Source: Isochrysis galbana
Lineage: Eukaryota; Haptophyta; Isochrysidales; Isochrysidaceae
Direction: 5' to 3'
Assembly (NCBI GenBank): GCA_018136815.1
Contig: CM030932.1
Span: forward strand, 4,998,407-5,062,406
Length of the DNA stretch: 64,000 nucleotides
Both the position numbers and the translations under genes were made by a program. Each line of letters begins with the position of its first letter. Position 1 is the first letter of the stretch. Below the pieces are notes generated by a model. The model saw nothing but the letters and a program-made list of their open reading frames with translations. It was not told the origin of the DNA and searched no databases. Shown here one piece after another: positions 39,878-51,411 of this stretch.

Positions 39878-40874
39878 GCATCGTGTCCTCCTCCCTGTCC
39901 CGCTTAACAGCCACCGTTCTGCATTCTCCCTGTGACTACGCCTCCCCTTGTAACTTGTAGGTGTGCCATCCGGCACCAGCGCAACGTCATTGAGTAACAA
40001 CGATGTGGAGCCCATCCAACGACATTGGCCCAAACCATTTTGATTGATGGCTTGTATCGATAACAACTTTCGCGGAGTAAGAACGCATGGAATCGTACTA
40101 TCCACAGTCTTCTCCGACCTGTGCAGTGCACGAGGCTGTGGTGCTGCACCTGGGTTGCATCTGCCATCGTCGTCCCGTTGAGGGGACGCGGAGATCGCAA
40201 ACTCCAGAACCTTGGCAGCTCGCGCTTTTGCGCCCACTCTGAGCGGGGTCCAAGTGCTCTCCCACGTCAATTGTGGCTTGAGATGCGCCTGTCCTCTATC
40301 CACGGTCGCTAAATGATTCCGTGCCCTCCCTATTTCAACCCACTTCTATCTACATTGTGTCTTGCCCTTGTGATTTCTCGGTTTGCGGATTGCTTCGTTT
40401 GCATGCATGCTAAGAGAGAGGCGTGCGGTGTGATATGTGGTATGGTTTCTTTATTGGCCTTTTCTGCCATACTGGGCGACGCCGGCCCAACAGCATGGCA
40501 AGCAATGCAGCGGCACTCGGAATAGACCGCCCGCCGCAGGGGACCCACCGGGCAAGGGAAGCGCAATGTCATCATGCTTTCGTGGGCTGGAGGAGGGGGG
40601 ACGGGAAGGTTCGTTGCAATGAAGTGCCAGGTAGGAGGGCGGGGGGCCAAGGGCCTCTTGCATCCTCCGGGAAGGCTGGGGTTAGGCCCAACAAAAGCGC
40701 GCGCTGAGGCTAAGGTGTTGGAGCCCAACCACTAGTTGTAGTCACTGGCCAGAAGTACACAACCTTGTCCTTCTTTGCGTATCTGCCGCACCACCAGATG
40801 TACCACGACATACTTACAAGTCCGGGTGCTGACTATCTCACTAAGGGAGGGTGAAGACGGCCGGGTACGACGTG
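39878..40874. other. Intergenic between convergent genes
   Basis: Open frames here have no motifs. No repeat I recognise from elsewhere in the window. Confidence 0.5.
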
Positions 40875-41852
40875 CTAGCCATGACATAATTCTGGTGGAA
40901 GTGCGAGACGAGCTGCTTGCGGACCACCGCCATTACTCGTGGCGTTCCGTCCGAGGGCGCTCAGCTCATCATGGCATGCATCCAGATCAAACAAAACGGG
41001 CGTCCGCGATACAAACATCCGATGCAGGCAAGGCTTGGGCGACAGCGCAGCATCAATCTCATGGAAATTGGACAAGGTCTGCTGCATGTCCTCAGTGCCG
41101 ACCTTGATCAGCCGACTGCTCGCACCAGTCCAGCCATCCAACGGTGGCACTGCGCCTATGGCAAGGAGCAGTTTGAGGATGTGAGCGCTGAGATCCAATT
41201 GCATCTCCTCATACGTGATGGTGAAGGCGACGCCCCTCTTTCCCGCGAGCGACTTGGCTGCAGAAATGAGGTATTCGTGTTGTCGATGTATGACATAAAG
41301 TCCGCGCGCAAACCACGAGAATGGCACCTTTATGCGGCCCGACTTGCCGCCCTCCCTTTTCCAGCTTTGTATCAAATGGTTTGAGCCACCACACGCCGTC
41401 CGAAAGTGGGAGACAGCATGCTTCACGTGGTTTGTACGCAGCAGCAGCACGACCTGCAGCTCTGGCGAGAGCTCGCCAACCTGTCGCAGGTGAGCTATGA
41501 TTGGTTTCCCCGGCATCACGAAGGACATACCCACGGCCCTGCAGCCGGTGGGTGGCAGAGAGTTGTTAAGACACCCGTGACATCTCGCTACTGTGGCGGC
41601 CGCAATCTGCATCGCCTTGGCGGGGCCACATGCGCAGCCACGCCGCAGGTACTGCAGCGTTGTCTCTGCTGGGTGGCAGCAGGTCATGTTGGCAAGGCCT
41701 CGCGCGCAGTGCTCGTACTCAAAGAAGAGCGCGCAGCCGGGTATCATGTCGAAGGCGTCGCTCAGCCATAGACTGCCCACGTGGTACCCTTTGAAGACCA
41801 CGAAGTGCGGGTGGCGCACCGGCGCAGCAGTCGGGCGGAGTGCGCTCTTCAT
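40875..41852 (-). CDS. PAPS-dependent sulfotransferase-like protein
   Basis: 325 residues from ATG 41852. Near the N-terminus FKGYHVGSLWLSDAFD (residues 20-35) matches the 5'-phosphosulfate loop of sulfotransferases, where a small residue, Gly-Ser and Trp-Leu are typical. VVLLLRTNHVKHAVSHFR (about 133-151) matches the 3'-phosphate-binding R...SH segment. Many cysteines (CARG, CCHP, CACGPAK) suggest a disulfide-rich lumenal domain. No membrane anchor is seen, so an upstream exon could be missing. It lies 408 bp downstream of the sulfatase gene on the same strand and converges with the glycosyltransferase. The acceptor is unknown; context suggests a glycan. Confidence 0.7.
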   Translation of the reverse strand: MKSALRPTAAPVRHPHFVVFKGYHVGSLWLSDAFDMIPGCALFFEYEHCARGLANMTCCHPAETTLQYLRRGCACGPAKAMQIAAATVARCHGCLNNSLPPTGCRAVGMSFVMPGKPIIAHLRQVGELSPELQVVLLLRTNHVKHAVSHFRTACGGSNHLIQSWKREGGKSGRIKVPFSWFARGLYVIHRQHEYLISAAKSLAGKRGVAFTITYEEMQLDLSAHILKLLLAIGAVPPLDGWTGASSRLIKVGTEDMQQTLSNFHEIDAALSPKPCLHRMFVSRTPVLFDLDACHDELSALGRNATSNGGGPQAARLALPPELCHG

Positions 41853-42260
41853 TCATTCTTTCCCGCGGCGAGGCGAGCGAGCTGTAGAGTTGGTAGAGTG
41901 GAACAAATCTAAATGTGGGGTGGGAACACGGAATATGGTGGCATATGGTGGCAAAAGATGGATGGTGTGGCCGCTACTTGACCCCTCCGACTTGCAAAGT
42001 TGAGGGGCAGATCTAATTTTATACCAACATAGGCGGGGTGGGCCCGAAAAGAAAATGGGGGAACGTCAAGTTGCACCTTCTTGGCCGACGTGAACCCACG
42101 CAACCCGCGCACTCGCACGTGCGACGGCAACCTATCACTTACCTAGCGATCCGGGCGATACCAAGGACAAAGACATTGACCACATGGCATTAAGAGCTAG
42201 TCGTGCATATACGTATATACGTGGCATGCTGCCTCCTAACCCACACCCTTCTAATCGTAA
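41853..42260. other. Intergenic between tandem minus-strand genes
   Basis: 408 bp. Contains a tacgtatatacgt near-palindrome at 42211-42224. Nothing else seen. Confidence 0.5.
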
Positions 42261-43823
42261 TTAGCACTGAAAGCACGCACAGCTCAAGGCCTCTTTGGGG
42301 TCGGCGAGGATGCTAAGCATGCTCCGCACTAAGGCTTTGTGGCAATTGGCCATGTCCTTGGTTTCGCCCGGATCGCTAGGTAGGTGATAGAGCTCCGCGA
42401 CGTCGTCCATCGAAGGCACAGCTCTCGTGTCAACACAGTGATGGACTACGACTTTCCAATCGCCCATTCTAGCTGCATAACCGGAAGGAACTGCGGCAAC
42501 TGTAATATTCCTTCCGAAAAATGATGAGCCGACCTCGTGCGCGCTTGCTTCTTCAGCTTCGGTCTTGGCGGTGCGCCAGGTCCAGAACATGTAGCGCGGA
42601 GGCGGCTGCGACTCGCCGCGCAGCGCGGGAACGATCGATCGTCCATCGAGACCATGTCTCTGTGCGGAGGCATCGACACCCACGTCCGAATCCGTTGTGT
42701 ACATATTTGCATCCGCCTTGACTCCCGCAATCTCCATCATGGTGGGGAGCACATCCCAAAAGCTCCATGGCGTCGTCGATCGGCTCCCAGACTGCGTAAC
42801 TCCCGGCCATCGCACAATTGAAGGTGATCGTACACCGCCCTCATACAAGGAGCGCTTGTATCCTCGTAGTCCACCCGATGAGGAGAAGAAATCCACCGAA
42901 TGGCCGCCCTCATTGTGTGGCCCATTGTCGGATGCAAACCACACCACCGTATTGCTGCTGAGCTCTAGCCGGTCGAGCTCGCGGAGGATCTCGCCTATCC
43001 TCGCGTCGAGATACGATACCGAGGCGGCGTGGTCCCGTTCGACTTCGGGCCATGACAACTCCGCGGCATACTGCAAGTCGGACGGCACCGGATTGCCTTC
43101 CTCCGGAGCCCGAGGCCAGCTACCCCAGCCACCGGCGTGGGGCACAGTGTACGAAAGGTACAGGAAGAAAGGCTTTGATGCGGTGCGACCTGTCTCGAGC
43201 CAGCGAAGTGCGGCGGCGGTGAAGATGTCGGTCGTGTAATTGTATGCACTTGGGTTTGCCATGCAGAGGCTTCGCGATTTTGGCTTGGTATTGAGGGGCA
43301 GAGGCAACACAGACGTCTGGTCCGTCACATCGGCCGGGTACATATTGTGCCCGCGGGTCTGAACAGGTTGTCCTAGAAAGCTATCAAAACCGTATAGAGT
43401 CGGCAGACCCCACTCGAGCACGCGCGGCGTCCACGAGGTGCCGCCTTTGGGCGCATCCATAGGCGCGCTCTTCCCAAAGGCAGCCGTCTGGTAGCCGGCT
43501 GCACGCAGGCGCTCCGGCAGAGTGGGCTCGGTGGGCACCCTGACGAAATGACCGCTGTGACGACCCGTGAAGAGTGTAGTTCGTGACGGCGCACATACCG
43601 TGTACCCCGCGTACGCCGCGTCGAACGTCATCGCACCGCGCGCGAAGGCATCGAGGTGTGGCGTTGAGATGTCGCGCACATTGCCGTGCGGCGGCTGGGG
43701 GCTGTGGGGCCGGGCAAATCCGGTCTCTCCCAGCCCGAGATCATCGGCCATGATCCACATCAGATTGGGTCGCGCCGATGCCGCCGCGCAGCACGCGGCG
43801 GGAGGGAGGGGGGAGGAAGCCAT
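42261..43823 (-). CDS. Sulfatase (arylsulfatase/GALNS type)
   Basis: 520 residues from ATG 43823. It hydrolyses sulfate esters. The metal-site start NLMWIMADDLG (residues 20-30) and the signature VCAPSRTTLFTGR (76-88) are intact. Cys77 is the residue that a formylglycine-generating enzyme would oxidise to the catalytic formylglycine, followed by the required P-x-R. Further marks are FLYLSYTVPHAGG, WFASDNGPHNEGG with the second pair of metal ligands, and LRGYKRSLYEGGVRSP, typical of arylsulfatase A and N-acetylgalactosamine-6-sulfatase relatives. The short hydrophobic N-terminus (PPAACCAAA) could be part of a secretion signal. The C-terminal domain ends in a Cys pair (SCACFQC). Likely secreted or lysosomal, acting on sulfated glycans. 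Divergent from actin. Confidence 0.9.
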   Translation of the reverse strand: MASSPLPPAACCAAASARPNLMWIMADDLGLGETGFARPHSPQPPHGNVRDISTPHLDAFARGAMTFDAAYAGYTVCAPSRTTLFTGRHSGHFVRVPTEPTLPERLRAAGYQTAAFGKSAPMDAPKGGTSWTPRVLEWGLPTLYGFDSFLGQPVQTRGHNMYPADVTDQTSVLPLPLNTKPKSRSLCMANPSAYNYTTDIFTAAALRWLETGRTASKPFFLYLSYTVPHAGGWGSWPRAPEEGNPVPSDLQYAAELSWPEVERDHAASVSYLDARIGEILRELDRLELSSNTVVWFASDNGPHNEGGHSVDFFSSSGGLRGYKRSLYEGGVRSPSIVRWPGVTQSGSRSTTPWSFWDVLPTMMEIAGVKADANMYTTDSDVGVDASAQRHGLDGRSIVPALRGESQPPPRYMFWTWRTAKTEAEEASAHEVGSSFFGRNITVAAVPSGYAARMGDWKVVVHHCVDTRAVPSMDDVAELYHLPSDPGETKDMANCHKALVRSMLSILADPKEALSCACFQC

Positions 43824-45802
<1,979 letters not shown>

Positions 45803-46989
45803 ATCCTTCTCAATCCGCCATGCGTGGAACGGTATCGACCTTGCTAGTTCTGCCGCATGCCGCCGCCGCTAATCTCCCCGCCTTGCTGCCGCTCTGCGAC
45901 AGCTTGGTTGTGTGCAGATGTGAAATAGCCTGGGGTGCTTGATCGACTCACTCTTGCGTCCTATACTTGTGTAAAAAAAATTGGCGTGCTAGCCTATACG
46001 TTGCAAGTACACCCTAATCCTACCGTCCACAAACTTTCCGGGGTTTATTGACAAAACTGTATCGTATGATAGGGCGGTCGAACACTGACTTATAACTACT
46101 AACAGGCAGCTGCATTTTTTGACCGGTCTCCGAAGCCCAAGGAAAAAACTCCTGGGTCCTGGCCCTGAAAGCAAAGGTGAAGGAACAAAGGGGGCACGCA
46201 GGGTCAAACTTGTTCCGGCAGGCCGACACAGATAAACACAAGAGGCCTGCCCCACCCCTCCCCCAAACGCGAGACCCGAAGTAGTGTACATGGGCCGACC
46301 CCCCAAAAGGCTCGAAGAAAAAGGAACGAGGGGGGGGCGCAGGAGGGAGAGCGGTGGTAGGGGTACAGGCGTTGGCGTCGGAATCGCGGGAAAGTGTGTG
46401 TCACTAGTAGCTTAGCGGGCATCTTCAAGAATTTTTTTTGGAAGGAACAAGGGGGGGAGAGGGAGCGATGGGACGTAAGGGTGATGTCATTGGGGAGGTA
46501 GCAGATGCACATACCGGGTCCGTAGGCTAGTAGTAGGTAGGCGTTAGTGTTAGTGTTAGCCGAGAACCAGAATCTTCAGATGTTTTATTTTTATTTTGCT
46601 TCTTTGCAATTTCAGCAATATAGCACGTAGCGAATGGATGGGCGTCGTCGGGAGAAGGGTCGTCGTCGGAGCAAGAAAGGCGCCGTCGAGGAAAATGCCG
46701 TCGGGGAGAAGGGCCCTCGGGCGAGAAGGAGAAAGGTATTCGTCGTAGTCGGAAAACGATAAGCGTTGATTCTCTGAAAGAACGCCTTGCGGCAATGATG
46801 TTGGCCTTATAACCTTCTGATTTAGCAATATCAAGCACACTACGCGAATGATTAAGGTTGTTTGACAAGAAATCGACTCTGGAGGGCATCATGATCTATT
46901 GTCAGTTGTCAGAGTCTAGAGTCTGGTATGGGGACACGAGGGCTTACGCAATGGTAATAACTCGCTTGCACTCGTACGGCAAAGTCAAC
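45803..46989. other. Intergenic between convergent genes
   Basis: Holds repeat D copy 2 (46045-46175), a gttagt simple repeat (46541-46560) and otherwise nothing I can call a gene. Confidence 0.5.
46045..46175 (+). repeat. Dispersed repeat D, copy 2
   Basis: Direct, diverged copy of 25640-25790: tgatagggcggtcgaaca, aactacta, gcattttttgaccggtctcc, gaagccca, aaaactcctgg. Confidence 0.75.
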
Positions 46990-48975
46990 TCACAGCACTT
47001 TCGTTTGCTTCTTTCCAACCCTCTCTTTGCAGCGCGCACGGCCCTTGTTACTGTTGGTCGAGGAGCTGTAGGTGGCAATCTGCTGCGGCGAGTCAATGAG
47101 CGGTTGGTTATACGACAACCCCCCAATCTTCTTCTCGTTTGCAGCACCCTTCTTCTTGTGTAGCAAGTCCCGTGGTGGGCGGATGGCGCAAGCATGCACT
47201 AGCTTATCCAGGTAATGGTTGAGCAAGACAATCGAGTGCGACGCAAATAGAACAACTGGTCCCAATGACACGGGAATCACGGGAGCATCGAACTCATCAG
47301 CTACTCGCGCCACCATGGCCTCGTCCTCGGGCATGAGGCCACGATCATCTCCGAGAACAACGACAACACCGCCAGCATTTGCAGGGGCCTTGGTGGGAGC
47401 GAAACGCCCAGATGGTGCAGGGTCAATACCGGCTGAGCCAACAATTTCAGCGAGCCGGGGGCAGACGTCATCAATATGCTGGCCTCGGGCGTGGAGCATC
47501 AACACAGCCATTTTCCCTTCACGGCCTTGCAGAGCCTCCCGGAGTGAATCTTGCACAGTGCCCGCACGTCGAACGAACCCTCGCCTGTCCGAGGCAGAGT
47601 AGCGCGATGCATCAACAATACGCGCACCCTCGTCGCCAAGAACGGTCGCTCCATGGCGCTCTCCGTGCGGATCGCCGTTTGAACCATACGCCACACCATC
47701 AGATGCATCCATCGGCTGGATTGCATATTTGATTTGCCGAGCTATCGAAAGATCGTCGGGCTGAAGTCGGCGAATGCAACAGCCTCGCACCTAGGATAGA
47801 GGAGGAACGCGAACGAGGCTTAAGCATGTGTGGATGAGGCAAGGCACCATACTGGCGATGCATGCTTGATGTGACAAGGAGTGTAGCTTGGTGAATGTTT
47901 TGAGCTGAGTGGAGAGCGGGGCCGTTTTCAAAGCATGCGTGCCACATGCCGCTTTCGCCCACGATGTGGCATCAAAACGTGGGGGGTCAGCTCCTCGGAC
48001 ACCTACCTCCATCCTTACGCTTTGTTCCTTGAAGCACAACGTCATCATTGCATTGCCACGCAAGGACTGGGACCTAGATATGGCTGCGGACAAACAGGAC
48101 GTCGCAACATCCATCCTACCGTCTCGGGGCTCATTCTCATTGAAGTCCGTCCTTCCTAGCCGTAATGGAAGAATAAAATGGCGAGTGAAGCAACCAGGTG
48201 AACCGCAAAACAGGTACTCCTCTCCAGCTTGCCATCCGTACGTGCATGTATTGGCTACGTGGTCCTTGCTGCCACAATGCGTACAACTATCAATGCCAAT
48301 GGATGCTGCACTCACAGCTGGCACAAGCAGCTGTGGTTGATCAACCCGCGGGGCGTCATCTTTGGCTGCACTCGCCATCAAGCGGGCTGGCATGCTCTCG
48401 GACCCACTCCCAATTTTCTTTGGACAATGCTTGGCAATGTGGCCGACTCCACCGCAGTGCCGGCATTCACGAGAGGGGCAAGTCCGTCCTAAATGCCCCA
48501 TCTCGCCACATACGTTGCACGGCCCGACGTTGGCTTTCCAGCCAAGGTTCCTCGCGTTTGCCGCGGCGTGCTCTCCGGAGCCTGTCTTCGCAGATGCCTC
48601 GTCAGCCATCCTAGTTGGCTGTGACGACTTGTCGGATGGGACTGGCGGCGCTGTCAAGGCTGACCGGACCTTGTCTGAACCTTTGAGCGCCGCCGGATCC
48701 CTTGGCAGTGCCTGCGATGTGGACGGTGACGGGTGGGCTGGACTCGACCCGTGGCTAGGTTTCGAGTTGCGCTCTGCTTTATTCACCGCGATGCCACGCT
48801 GCTGGTTGGGCTGCGCGGCCAGGTCAGCTTTGGCCGACTTGCTTTCATCCCGCTGAAATGGCGCTGCGGCTGCGGGCTCCTCGCCAGACAGCCCCAGCTG
48901 CAGCTTTCGCTTCATCGCCGCGCGCTTCGCCGGCGAAAGCCTCGCCTTCTTCTTGGCAGGTGCGAAATCCTGCAT
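46990..48975 (-). CDS. Zinc-knuckle protein fused to a TrmY-like SPOUT tRNA methyltransferase, two exons
   Basis: Exons 48975-48007 and 47790-46990 join in phase 0 through a 216-bp GT-AG intron (atggag|gtaggt ... tcctag|gtgcga), giving 589 residues. The basic N-terminus (KKKARLSPAKRAAMKRK) could be a nuclear signal. Three CCHC knuckles are at 153-166 (CNVCGEMGHLGRTC), 171-184 (CRHCGGVGHIAKHC) and 231-244 (CTHCGSKDHVANTC). From ~265 the TrmY/DUF358 fold follows: FILPLRLGRTDF, GRMDVATSCLSAAISRS, then after the intron LQPDDLSIARQIKYAI, VVLGDDRGLMPEDE (~468) and VSLGPVVLFASHSIVLLN with YLDKL (~497-520). Archaeal TrmY makes N1-methylpseudouridine at tRNA position 54 using SAM. The last ~70 residues are basic. 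The conserved block spans the intron, so the splice is secure. Confidence 0.82.
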
Positions 48976-49889
48976 GAGCGTCGATGCGAGTCAGCGTGAG
49001 AGCAGTCGCAGCAGCAGTGGCAGCAGAGGCGGCGGGGCCACGAGAGGTGAGAGCGCGCGCCACGGGAAGCCGCCGACCACCGGCCTCCACGATGAACGCA
49101 AGTCCTCTCTCTCTCACGTGACGAGAAATTTTGTTGTCCATCTATTTCTTGCTCGTTCACCCCTATAACTATAAGGTAGTACTAATGTTAGCCCGGTCAC
49201 TCACTATGGGTGTGCGGAGGGCACCAGCTACTATGGGTAAATGAAGGGCTAAATAAGCTCCTTATAAGTTCCGGTAGGTTGGATCAGCAAAAAAATTGGG
49301 GTTTTTCCGGCGAAATTTTCGAAAAATACCGAATTTCAGACCTTAGGAGTAGCTAGGAGACGCGGTGATGCGTGATGCGCGAAATACAGTCGGGCCCCCT
49401 CCGGTATATTTTTACTGAGGCCCTTCATGCGAGACACAAACATGGAATGACGAGAAAGTTTTTGACTCCAACTCACTAAGTCCACAAGGCGTGGTTCTAT
49501 GCACACTGGACCATAAGTCAAACTCGTAATTTTGTACTTCAAACGAGCCTCAGCCGGAGATCATAAACCACATTTTATGATCTCGGAACGGGCGCAAAGT
49601 GCACAATGGCATCGACAATGTCAAGAAGTGGGAAACACCGTCCATTCGCTAATCTGGGTACTAGAAAGCACCAGCTGCAAGACTTCAATCAACTACAGCA
49701 AGCCCAGGCCGACACAACCACCTACCACCTACAACCGACTTACTACCGCCGCCATGCTAGCTAGCTACGTTCTACGTTCCCGCTGCGCCGGAGCCGCCGC
49801 ACACCACCACGAAAGCGAACGCGCTGGGGCACTAGGAGCGTGCGGAGCGCCGGCGCTTCTCCGATCCTTGCTCGCGGCTGCCGCGTCGC
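48976..49889. other. Intergenic, no gene seen
   Basis: Upstream of the TrmY-like gene. AT-richer than average at 49280-49330 (ttttccggcgaaattttc). Confidence 0.45.
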
Positions 49890-49985
49890 TCCTCAAAGTC
49901 GCGTTCCGTCAAAAGAGGACCACAATCTGTTTTCTTTTTAGTTATGAACAACAGTGGTACAAAACAAAGCTAATCGCCGTATACG
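49890..49985 (+). repeat. Dispersed repeat E, copy 2
   Basis: Inverted relative to 33165-33275. It ends at caaagctaatc, after which the family 2 repeats begin. Confidence 0.8.
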
Positions 49986-49989
49986 AGAT

Positions 49990-50568
49990 GTGCATAGAAA
50001 CTTTTTTTTAACATAAAGTCGCCGTATACGAGATGTTTCGTTTACGCAGCACATGTGATTACTTGCAATCATTGAGCACGCCGTGCGTATGCGCATCGAC
50101 TTCCCCCTCGCGAGGGCGCCGTGCGTGCGCATAGAAACTTTTTTCCCTAAGACCCACATTAACGTAAAGTAGCCATATACGAGACGTTTCGTTTGCGCAG
50201 CACGTGTGATTGCTTGCAATCATTGTGCACGCCGTGCGTATGCACATCGGCTCCCCCCCCCCGCGGGGCGCCGTGCGTGCGCATAGCAACTTCCAGGAAG
50301 GTGCACGCCGTGCGTTCACTCTTTCCGCGGGGGGACTCTGGACGCAGAGGCGTTCGGGAACCGCGGGGGCACCCCTGGGGCCGGGGAAAATATTACCGTA
50401 TATTGCGAAAACACTAACGTAAACAATCGATAGGTCTTGGGGTCTCTCCCCCGGGTCCCCTCCTCCCCCTCTCATCGACCTACCAGAGAGAGACGGCTCC
50501 TATTGCCTGCCTCCCTCCTCCCTCCTCGCTCACCCTCCAGCTCTCTCCTCGCCCTCGTCTTCCTCACG
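49990..50568 (+). mobile_element. Family 2 LTR/5' leader with tandem modules
   Basis: Repeated modules (about 50030-50165 and 50180-50300, plus a partial one at 49975-50035) each contain gtatacgaga or catatacgaga, cagcac(a/g)tgtgatt, gcaatcattg and gcacgccgtgcgta. They are followed by a unique part and a CT-rich leader up to the gag-like ATG at 50569. The inverted fragment at 2972-3690 has the same layout. LTR ends are not defined; no TG...CA pair can be proved from one intact side. Confidence 0.55.
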
Positions 50569-51411
50569 ATGGTGACGACTCGGCGCGCATCGGTACGGTC
50601 CTCCGTCCTCTCCTCTCGTGCTCCTGCTCGCTGGTTTCGTTCGACTCGCTCGACACAGCCACCTGTCGACTGGACGCCGAGCGCAAGCGCTGCTCGCACG
50701 ACTCGTTCCTCTTCCTGCTCCAAGGGCGCGGCGGAGGAGGCGGATCCTGTTCGCGTTCCTGATGCCGAGGAGGAGGCCCTTTCCCCGACCGATGAGGCCA
50801 CCACCACCACCACCGACGAGGACTCCGGGCCTGTGGGAGGAGAAGAGGAGAACGAGGACTGTGACAATCGTCGGGCTCCGCCTCCGCCTACGAATTACTC
50901 CGCATCGTCTCCGTTACCGGACGCACTTCTTGACCGTCCCCTCGGCAAAAGCACGTCTTCCCGTCGCCAATGTGATCCCCCTCCGAACGGCCTTGGGCTT
51001 CCGGCCGATTCGGGCCTCTCGGAATGGGATCCAGGTAGCTGGTCTCGAGCGCGAGCCCGCTTCTGGCAAATCTCTCGTTACGCGGGTCACCCGGCCCTTC
51101 GCGCTGCGCTCACGCGCTGCCGTCCCTCGGATGCCACCATGACGGCGCCGCGTCTCGACGACTTAGACCGCGACGTCAAGGAGTGGACCGACGCCAACGG
51201 CTGCGCGTACTGCGCCTTTCGTCCCCGGGCTCCATCTGGTACGCCCGAGGCAGACTTGTGGAAGTATGGCACGGGCGACGGAGCTCATAACCCCGTCGTT
51301 TGCCAACCATACATTCGTTTTCTCTGCGAAGGCGGCAGTGGCGAGTGTGGTAACGACCCAGAAGTCCACCGCCGCCTCCGCACGATGGTTGTTCTCCGTC
51401 CGGCCCAGTAG
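50569..51411 (+). CDS. Family 2 gag-like protein
   Basis: 280 residues from ATG 50569 (MVTTRRASVRSS) to TAG 51409-51411. The N-terminal half is basic then acidic and Ser/Thr-rich. The C-terminal part (DLDRDVKEWTDANGCAYC to CEGGSGECGNDPEVHRR) has five Cys that could bind metal but no classical CCHC knuckle. It is called gag-like from its place ahead of pol. The next frame is open in the same phase directly after the TAG, so pol is likely reached by stop readthrough. A fragment of a sister copy is at 2680-2971 (-). Confidence 0.6.
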   Translation: MVTTRRASVRSSVLSSRAPARWFRSTRSTQPPVDWTPSASAARTTRSSSCSKGAAEEADPVRVPDAEEEALSPTDEATTTTTDEDSGPVGGEEENEDCDNRRAPPPPTNYSASSPLPDALLDRPLGKSTSSRRQCDPPPNGLGLPADSGLSEWDPGSWSRARARFWQISRYAGHPALRAALTRCRPSDATMTAPRLDDLDRDVKEWTDANGCAYCAFRPRAPSGTPEADLWKYGTGDGAHNPVVCQPYIRFLCEGGSGECGNDPEVHRRLRTMVVLRPAQ

